Origin: Echinarachnius parma
Taxonomy: Eukaryota > Echinodermata > Echinoidea > Clypeasteroida > Echinarachniidae
Length of the DNA stretch: 64,000 bases
Direction: 5' to 3'
NCBI GenBank assembly: GCA_037951105.1
Contig: JBAMJV010009462.1
Location: 1 to 64,000 of the forward strand
Positions 58,201 to 64,000 of the stretch are shown one piece after another. The translations under genes were made by a program, and so were the position numbers. The notes under the pieces are model-generated. The model made no database searches, was not told the origin of the DNA, and saw only the letters and a program-made list of their open reading frames with translations. Each line of letters opens with the position of its first letter. The stretch's first letter is position 1.

Positions 58201-61200
58201 GGACTGAAAATAAGAGTTTAAACAGCAATCGTATACGCTCTAAAAAATAACTAGTCAAAATTACCAGAAACCTATTTAGCCGGGCACCTGCACTATTCTA
58301 GTCAAAATGATCCGGAAAATCTAGTTAAATACATTGATGTTTTAATTAAATATTGCCTTTTTATACACAAAAATAATCTAAAATTATACTCAATAGCGTT
58401 TTCACGTTATTGAGTATAATTTCAATATATTTTTCTGTATACAAAGGCAATATAACATTAGAACATCAATGTATTTGACTAGATTTTCCGGATCATTTTG
58501 ACTAGAAATAGTGCAGGTGCCCGGCTGAAAAGGTTTCTGGTCATTTTGACTAGTTATTTTTTAGAGTGTAGATAAAATTAAAATTTTAGACTTTTAGCAA
58601 GTCAACATTCAAAACGCATCTCCTCAGAGGTATATAGAGGCGTATACACTATACATTTTAAAGATAGATATTATGATGCTATACAAACAAATTAATGATG
58701 GCTTTTTACATTATTCAGCTATCTTCATATATAGTCAAAAAGGCAATTTTGCAAATAATCAGAAATGTACATATGAAATGTATATATTTTGGTTTACAAT
58801 AGGGTTACCTCTAAAAGCCATCATTAATCTGTTCATCTACAAACAAGGAATAATTCCTCCAAATTTCATTGAATTTTAGTAAATACTTTTCAAGGTTTTA
58901 GAATTTTAGTCTAAAAAATCAGATCTTTGGCAAATGAGCTTGAAAGGTCATATACAATATTGATATTTGCTAGATAAATGTGACATAGATAAAAATAGGA
59001 AAATAACGGGATAAATAGCAGCAGTTGGTTCAATGGAAGTTTAGGGCATGTTAATCACATATATATAAACTGCCATGTATATTTTCTGCATGACAATATA
59101 TGTTGCTACTTCACTCTTAAAAAAGAGGATCACAATTTGGATGGTAACTTTTTTGATTTGGGACAATTTTATTTGGACGATTGAAGAAAAGTAGAATTAA
59201 AAATCTCCAATCTAAGCTGGAAAATAATCACTTCCGGCCCCAAAAATGTACAACATTGATAACAAAATCCTTAATTTGTTCATTTGATAGCTACCCCCTA
59301 CCCCACAAAGTATGTATTTTCTTAAAGCTTAGAGTCCATGGATTATTTTAAGATATTATAAATCTCAATTTTGATGGAAACAAAATTCGAATACCCCACT
59401 GGGCCCCTTAAATTGATATTTTTTCGTACGACATTATAAGGTAAAAAAAAATACTGTAAATTACAGCAAATCTTCTGTCAGCAGAGTCGCCAGATAATCT
59501 GCTTTAAAAATACAGGCCATATGTAATTCTAGCATTCATTTCAGAACTGTAATTCAGATTACAGGTCGTTATGTAACCTGGACTAGCAGAAAAAAGAAAC
59601 AAAATCACCCTAGCCGAGATTCGAACCCATGGCAAAAAGATCGTCAGTCAAACGTCCGTACCACTATGCCAGGGGTAATGTTTACACTTTCTGTGGCAAT
59701 TATGCTATATGACTTATGGATACTTGTCTTGTTGTATATATTTGTGTTATAACAGGAAAATGTCTGTAAAATCAATGTCCCCCATTTTTTGGAAATGGGT
59801 GTTCCGTAGGAAAACAACAAGATGTATAATTACCATTGTTAAACAACTTGAAGTGTAAAATTACACACAGTTTGTAGTTTAATGACAATTTTATTTATGA
59901 TTACTAATTAACTGCTTTAGAAATACAGATTTCATCTGTATATTATATTTACAACAAATTTTGCTGTATTTTGACTACAGCCATATTAAATTTACATATG
60001 ATCCGCTGTATTTGTACTTTGCATGTTCGATCTGTATTTGTTTTACTGTAAAAATACAGTTTTTTTTTTACAGTGGAAATGCTCTCTGGTTTAGCAAGTG
60101 GATATTAATCCTTTGACGTACACTCTTCTTGTTTTGTTCTTTCATTCTTGTTTTGTTCTACAGCGCTGTATGCATCATGAAGGACACTTCTGTTATGCAG
60201 GGACTAATCCAAGCTATTGTATCCATGACCGGTAAGTTGTGTGCTATCTGCAAGTTAGCCCATTGCACTTAATAATAAGGTTTTTCCAATCGTGGCATTG
60301 TATTTTTGTCCCGCTGAAAATGACAACAATATATGACATTATAAACGTTTTGGCCAACTTAAACGTATCTTTTAGAAATAACTTTGGATTTTCTTGGCAG
60401 AACCTTAGTTTGATATAACATTCGAATGGCTTTCGGGGGAGGGGGTGTTGGGTGTTGCCCTCTCTGCTTATTCTGACACAGAGTAACTCATTTATATTTC
60501 CGGTAATCAGTATAACGGGACGTTTGCTATTCAAGGGAGTTATTCTCCCGCTTTGTATTTAAGAAGCAGTATATCATTGCCGACGAAATAACAGTGTCAA
60601 TTTAAAACCAATCTCCTTGCTTAAATAAATAATGGCCATTGCAAAAACAAGAAATGTGGGCAAAATATTAAGTAGACAATTTGAAACCAAAATTAAGGTG
60701 CGGATATTTCGATCAATGCAAATACTAATTGTTATCCTTATCGAGTTGAAAATGGCGGAACTACAAACTTCTCAAGGATTTTAAAGGGATAGTTGAGTTC
60801 TGGTAAAGAGAGTACAGTTTTGATCAAACTTAATTATAGTAACCAAAACCTGCACCATTACATTACAAACTACTAGTTATAACTCCACCATGCTCGAAAG
60901 GAATACAAAATTACAAATGACTAAGTAAAAAGCATGGTTATCATTCAAAACGAGCCGTTAAAAATCAAGAGGGTGCTCTCTAAACACTCATTGGTTTCAA
61001 CCATTTAAAATAAAATATTGTGCATGTGATGTTTTGTTGAAATAGTGATTAGATAGATAGATATTCAACAACATTTAAAAACCTTTTGTCAATTTTTGAA
61101 AAGAGGAAGTTTTTTTTTTTTTTTTTTTTGTTGAAATTATCGAATATTGTGGGGCCCCACAATTATTACAAATGGTTATGTTTATGGATATTTCAGCCAT

Positions 61201-61792
61201 TTCTGAACCAATTTTGATCAAATAAAGTTTATTCTGTCATTAAAATTGTATGCTCTTTCGAATTAGACACTCAGTTGTGCATTATCTCACACATTTTTTT
61301 TTGTGTAGCGCCCTCTATACTAAAACTCAACTATCCCTTTAATAAAGTGATTAAAACATCATATTGTATTGACATATTGCATAATAAAGAATCATTTTTA
61401 ATGTGAATTATTTCAGTATTTTGACTATTATTTTGGGTATAATGTTTCTTTTTGTGCATGTGTTTGCGTGCTTACAATTCGAATATTTATTTGATACAAA
61501 TCACCACTTGTCATTTTTTTATCGCAAATTTAATACAGGTGAACCTCCAATCTTTGTGATCACGCACAAGAAGCAAGCTTCCAATCCGGACTCAGTGAGT
61601 CAATTCAAAACAGCCCTGCGCGATCTGCGGATCAAGTACGTGTTCGAGGTCGAGAACTACACGAGCAATGACCACGCCTACGATGAGGTGAAGCACGTCG
61701 AGGTACTGGAGATCCTGAGCGTGTGCACCATCGTCGCCGACAAGGTGATGACACACACCGAGGATAGCAAGGCTAGTTGCACGATCCTTTAA
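51801..61792 (+). CDS. PPxY/CaaX P-loop GTPase-like protein B, 4 exons (288 aa)
   Basis: Exons 51801-52215, 55316-55445, 60164-60231, 61539-61792; 415+130+68+254 nt = 288 codons plus stop, all GT/AG. PPPY at residues 6-9; P-loop GVTGVGKS at 67-74; VCDNRG with DNRG at 119-122; FVITHKK with THKK at 213-216; CaaX box CTIL at 285-288. Start context CAAAATGG is good. Paralogue of gene A, head to head with it. The last three exons are identical in length and phase and about 60% alike by eye. The first exon is 24 nt shorter, from small gaps before and after the P-loop. The introns (3.1, 4.7 and 1.3 kb) are much larger than in gene A and full of MITEs. Likely a prenylated GTPase recruited to or regulated by a WW-domain protein such as a NEDD4-type ligase (inference). 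Confidence 0.88.
52551..53302. mobile_element. TTAA-flanked element, copy in GTPase B intron 1
   Basis: TTAA at 52547-52550 and 53303-53306; tips AGGGAGCTTTGAGTATTGG and inverse. The right third (53140-53300, CGAGCATGGTGGAGTTATAA) is shared with the elements at 56194 and 60785. Inside is a separate inverted repeat (52762-53126) whose arms read CTAGCGCGAAGCGCTAGCGT, probably a later insertion. Confidence 0.8.
53420..53705 (+). mobile_element. One-armed relative of the 17.1-18.9 kb element
   Basis: ATGGCCGAGTAATGAGCAAA, then ACATTGCAGTGACTTTG and an end in GATCCCTTTAAG, matches the right arm at 18650-18873. The other arm is not seen nearby. Confidence 0.75.
54195..54357. mobile_element. 163-bp MITE, GGCCCCGTTGCAGAAAG tips
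   Basis: Nearly the whole element is inverted repeat (GGCCCCGTTGCAGAAAGAGA, then TACAATCGATTGTAAGTT). CTAG stands at both edges (54191-54194, 54358-54361). Confidence 0.88.
54639..55081. mobile_element. TIR element with tRNA-like cargo (1)
   Basis: Tips CACTGTTAAAACGCTGTGTA and inverse; ATTCAACAACC is also inverted or repeated near both ends. A minus-strand tRNA-like sequence lies in its middle. Confidence 0.75.
54805..54872 (-). repeat. tRNA-like sequence with A and B boxes
   Basis: Minus strand: box A TAGCGCAGTCGG (54862-54851) and box B GGTTCGAATCC (54824-54814), spaced as in tRNA genes. T-stem pairing is poor, so probably a pseudo-tRNA or SINE head. Confidence 0.6.
55316..55445 (+). CDS. 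GTPase B exon 2
   Basis: Acceptor TTTACAG, donor GTAAG|GTGAAC. 130 nt: GVREDGSYVEWDHGRFRRMI, then ASIERARNAKEEWKIHCAVV. Corresponds exactly to exon 2 of gene A. Confidence 0.88.
56194..56728 (+). mobile_element. TTAA-flanked AGGGGTAGTT element, copy in GTPase B intron 2
   Basis: TTAA at 56190-56193 and 56729-56732; tips AGGGGTAGTTTAGTTTTGGT and inverse. Contains CGAGCATGGTGGAGTTATAA. Confidence 0.88.
56956..57028 (+). repeat. tRNA-like sequence with A and B boxes
   Basis: Box A TAGCGTAGTGG (56963-56973) and box B GGTTCGAATCC (57006-57016). D-stem GCGT/ACGC pairs fully and most T-stem pairs hold; acceptor and anticodon arms are weak. Pseudo-tRNA more likely than functional. Confidence 0.6.
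57720..58134 (+). promoter_or_regulatory. Four copies of TCACACACGTGACC
   Basis: Exact 14-mers at 57720-57733, 57745-57758, 57942-57955 and 58121-58134. Each contains the E-box CACGTG. Regulatory role is a guess; the surrounding sequence may itself be a repeat. Confidence 0.45.
58238..58569. mobile_element. MITE, CACTCTAAAAAATAACTAGT tips, copy 2 (GTPase B intron 2)
   Basis: Near-identical to 47752-48078, including the inner ATAATCTAA-ATTATACTCAATAG block. Both are intact inverted-repeat elements. Confidence 0.9.
59439..60076. mobile_element. TIR-like element with tRNA-like cargo (3)
   Basis: Left GGTAAAAAAAAATACTGTAA, right end TTTTTTTTTTACAGTGG; interior is full of ACTGTA/TACAGT. Ends are A/T-rich, so borders are approximate. 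Confidence 0.55.
59605..59680 (-). repeat. tRNA-like sequence with A and B boxes
   Basis: Minus strand: box A TGGCATAGTGG (59671-59661) and box B GGTTCGAATCT (59627-59617), at tRNA-like spacing. Stems are only partly paired. Confidence 0.55.
60164..60231 (+). CDS. GTPase B exon 3
   Basis: Acceptor TTCTACAG, donor ACCG|GTAAGT, 68 nt. AVCIMKDTSVMQGLIQAIVS-MT between split Ser and Gly codons. Found by extending the frame; too short to stand out as an open frame by itself. Confidence 0.85.
60785..61338 (-). mobile_element. TTAA-flanked AGGGATAGTT element, copy in GTPase B intron 3
   Basis: TTAA at 60781-60784 and 61339-61342; tips AGGGATAGTTGAGTTCTGGT and inverse. Same sequence as 56194-56728 but in the opposite orientation (contains TTATAACTCCACCATGCTCG). 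It occupies nearly half of the 1.3-kb intron. Confidence 0.88.
61539..61792 (+). CDS. GTPase B exon 4: THKK and CaaX
   Basis: Acceptor AATACAG, stop TAA at 61790-61792. EPPIFVITHKKQASNPDSVS, then RIKYVFEVENYTSNDHAYDE, ending SCTIL-stop. The open frame continues upstream of the acceptor (from 61403), but that part is AT-rich intron without similarity to the paralogue. Possible AATAAA at 62941-62946. Confidence 0.88.
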
Positions 61793-64000
61793 ACATATGT
61801 ATGGTTTCACATGTTACACCGTATTCCCGCTTCCAGATATTTCGGAAGAAATAGAAATGGGTCAGCTCAAAATATTAAACATAATTCTGTTGCAGGATAT
61901 GATCACCATTCAAAGCTAGTCGAACAGTCCATTTTATTTATCTTGTATTTTTCATTTCAACGATACGACGTACAACCAGATTGTGAAACAATGATACAGG
62001 ACACAAAAAAATAATTAAAAACAACTGCTTTTTGGTGTACTGACTCCCAAGCTCATTTTTTTGTTTTCTGGACCTTTGTGTCATCATATATTATTGTTAT
62101 CCCCTCACAAAGTTAAGATTACCATGTTTTCTTATATTTTTTAAATCCAACAAAAGATTTATTTTAAATCATGATCGGCTGGTCCCTAACCACAGCCGAA
62201 GAAAGATTTAAAAGTAAATCTAATAGATTTAATTTGAAATCCTTGTAAAGAAAATTACCATGTTACAGCACACGTCTGAATGTTTCATTTGAGTGTAAAA
62301 TTAATAAGGTGTGTGAACCAGGTACAAACACGAAGTACTATTCTGTGACGGTTCTGTTACTTTTAGACTATACATGCTATACAAGAGTCTCTTACTCTCT
62401 TGGACAGGAACTGCACCGGCATGTAAATACCGCAGTTAATAACTGGCATTTTCGCGAAGAATCTGTAAGATAAAATATATTTTCTCCCATGAATGTTGTT
62501 TTTAAACACTGCTTGATTTGAGATCAGCTATAAAGAGAAACATTACCGTTAAACAGAATGGTATCTTGCCAGGAAATTTCTTACATTTACACTGATCGAA
62601 ACTTAGCATTATAGATTTATCACAAGACTTTAAAGGTGTTTGCGAAGCAGCCGAGTCGTCGATCTTGGGGGTGGGGGGGGGGGGGGGTTGATTAATTTTG
62701 CTTTCTAATCACTCAACGGATCGACGCCTCTGTGGTGCAATGTTATATGTAGGCGCGGGACTATGCATAATTATATAGATAATAATTTTGTATTAATTGA
62801 AACAAAGCAGGAGGAATGTGCAATGATGCCTACGTTAGTGGCCTTGTGGATCTTGTACATTGTTTTTATATAAATATGATTGGTATTGAATGTTTGACAT
62901 TGTATACACGTTTGGAAATTGTATATTAGATTATATTTGCAATAAATGATATAACAAATCGTGTATAATTATATCCAAGATATAGGTGCATGATATGGAT
63001 ATTCGCATTTTCCTTAGCTATAATTTTTTTGTATAGCTTGAATAACATAAAGATAATGCACAAGAGCCTTTTTATATAACTGTGTGCATATTATTTGGTT
63101 GTGGATATAAATATGTTTACTATTTTTAATAGATTTGATAATGGGCGTAGGAGCACACTTTAATCGGGGGGGGGGGGGGGGGGGCTGATGTCTTTTGTCC
63201 GAACTTAAGCTTAGTATCCCTCCCATTTTTCACCTGACAAGCAACAACAAAAAGTATTCGCCCCTTTGATGCCCGAAATTTATATGTGTTGATGGTGAAG
63301 TCCGAAAATAACATGATGTTGCACAAAATGGGACGGATTTGCCCGCAATTGACTTTGTATTACATTAAAATAACATGATTGTTTTTGTCCGAATGTGACT
63401 TTATTTTGCCCGAATATGACACGGATCTGTCGGGGTGGCCTAGAAAACAGAGCAGCATATAGGCCTACTTCCTACATAACATTGTTTTTTTTCTTCTTGG
63501 GCCACCATACGTACAGTATTATATCAAGAGAATGAAATACGGTATGCTAATCAAGACTTGACAACTGTTTAGAAAATGAATTGTAAAATATTCGTATACT
63601 ATTTCAAAGCAGATTTATATTGCTTCCATTTCGAGAAACCGAGTATATACTTATAAACATAGAATAAACCATTGTCAAAGTTACAAATATCATTATATAA
63701 AGCACTTTAACACGATTTAATAAACAAAAATATACATATGTAATAGGATATTATAAATCACTGATTAACGTAAGACATAATGCATATTCTGGTACAAAAG
63801 AAATTATTAAATACGGTAAACTATTTTAGTTTATTGAACAATGTGTGGACAATATAATGTTTAATTATGACGTAATTTTATTGTCGTTTTGTTTCCTTTC
63901 CCCTTCTGCGTTACTTTTATTTCCCTCTCTCTCTCTCTCTCTTATATGTTCTTGCTTTCTTTCTCGTTCTTTCTTGCTTCCTCTTACTTTATTTCGATTA
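61793..64000 (+). other. 3' flank of GTPase B, no further gene
   Basis: Contains the solo element end at 62132-62247, G runs at about 62670-62687 and 63166-63184 and a (CT)n run at about 63924-63942. AATAAA at 62941 may end the GTPase B transcript, but nothing confirms it. Confidence 0.55.

Larger units (their letters stand above)
55446..60163 (+). other. GTPase B intron 2 (4.7 kb)
   Basis: Bounded by GTGAAC and TTCTACAG. Filled by a tRNA-bearing element (56072-57356) that contains a nested TTAA element (56194-56728), a cluster of CACGTG motifs (57720-58134), the shared MITE (58238-58569) and a second tRNA-bearing element (59439-60076). Confidence 0.75.

Noticed and set aside
54805..59680. 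tRNA-like sequences considered as functional tRNA genes
   Set aside because: A and B boxes are good but acceptor and anticodon stems pair badly; called tRNA-like only.
61403..61538. Open frame extending GTPase B exon 4 upstream with a hydrophobic start
   Set aside because: A good acceptor at 61538 and the exact 254-nt match to the paralogue's last exon place this part in the intron.

Overview
This is animal nuclear DNA: AT-rich, intron-rich and crowded with inverted-repeat transposon remnants. It holds three protein-coding genes that can be assembled by hand from splice sites, reading phase and family resemblance. The protein similarities and the short-TIR element landscape suggest a marine invertebrate, perhaps a deuterostome such as an echinoderm or hemichordate. 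The sequence alone does not settle the species.

Layout. 1-12.4 kb: no gene recognised, mainly nested fold-back DNA transposons and simple repeats. 12.46-36.61 kb (+): an FBXW7/archipelago orthologue (SCF ubiquitin-ligase substrate receptor), 11 coding exons and about 775 codons. It has an unexpected N-terminal helix-hairpin-helix domain and a serine-rich segment before the conserved dimerisation, F-box and WD40 regions. 36.6-46.1 kb: 3' UTR and intergenic DNA with MITEs. 46.1-49.1 kb (-) and 51.8-61.8 kb (+): two paralogous four-exon genes arranged head to head (2.7 kb between start codons). They encode 296- and 288-residue P-loop GTPase-like proteins. Internal exons have identical lengths (130, 68 and 254 nt) and identical intron phases, so they are a duplicated pair. 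61.8-64 kb: non-coding.

FBXW7 would bind phosphodegrons through its WD40 propeller; the three arginines known to contact the phosphate are present. The GTPase pair combines an N-terminal PPxY motif (WW-domain ligand), a GxxGxGKS P-loop, a DNRG G3 motif, THKK at the G4 position and a C-terminal CaaX box ending in Leu. This implies a prenylated, membrane-attached, WW-binding GTPase family that I cannot assign to a named family.

The most unusual non-coding signals are: (1) decayed partial copies ('exon shadows') beside at least six FBXW7 exons; (2) four tRNA-like sequences, each inside a terminal-inverted-repeat element; (3) G-run-tipped elements nested in one another, each with an 8-bp target duplication; (4) one TTAA-flanked MITE-like element in each of the three introns of the plus-strand GTPase gene.
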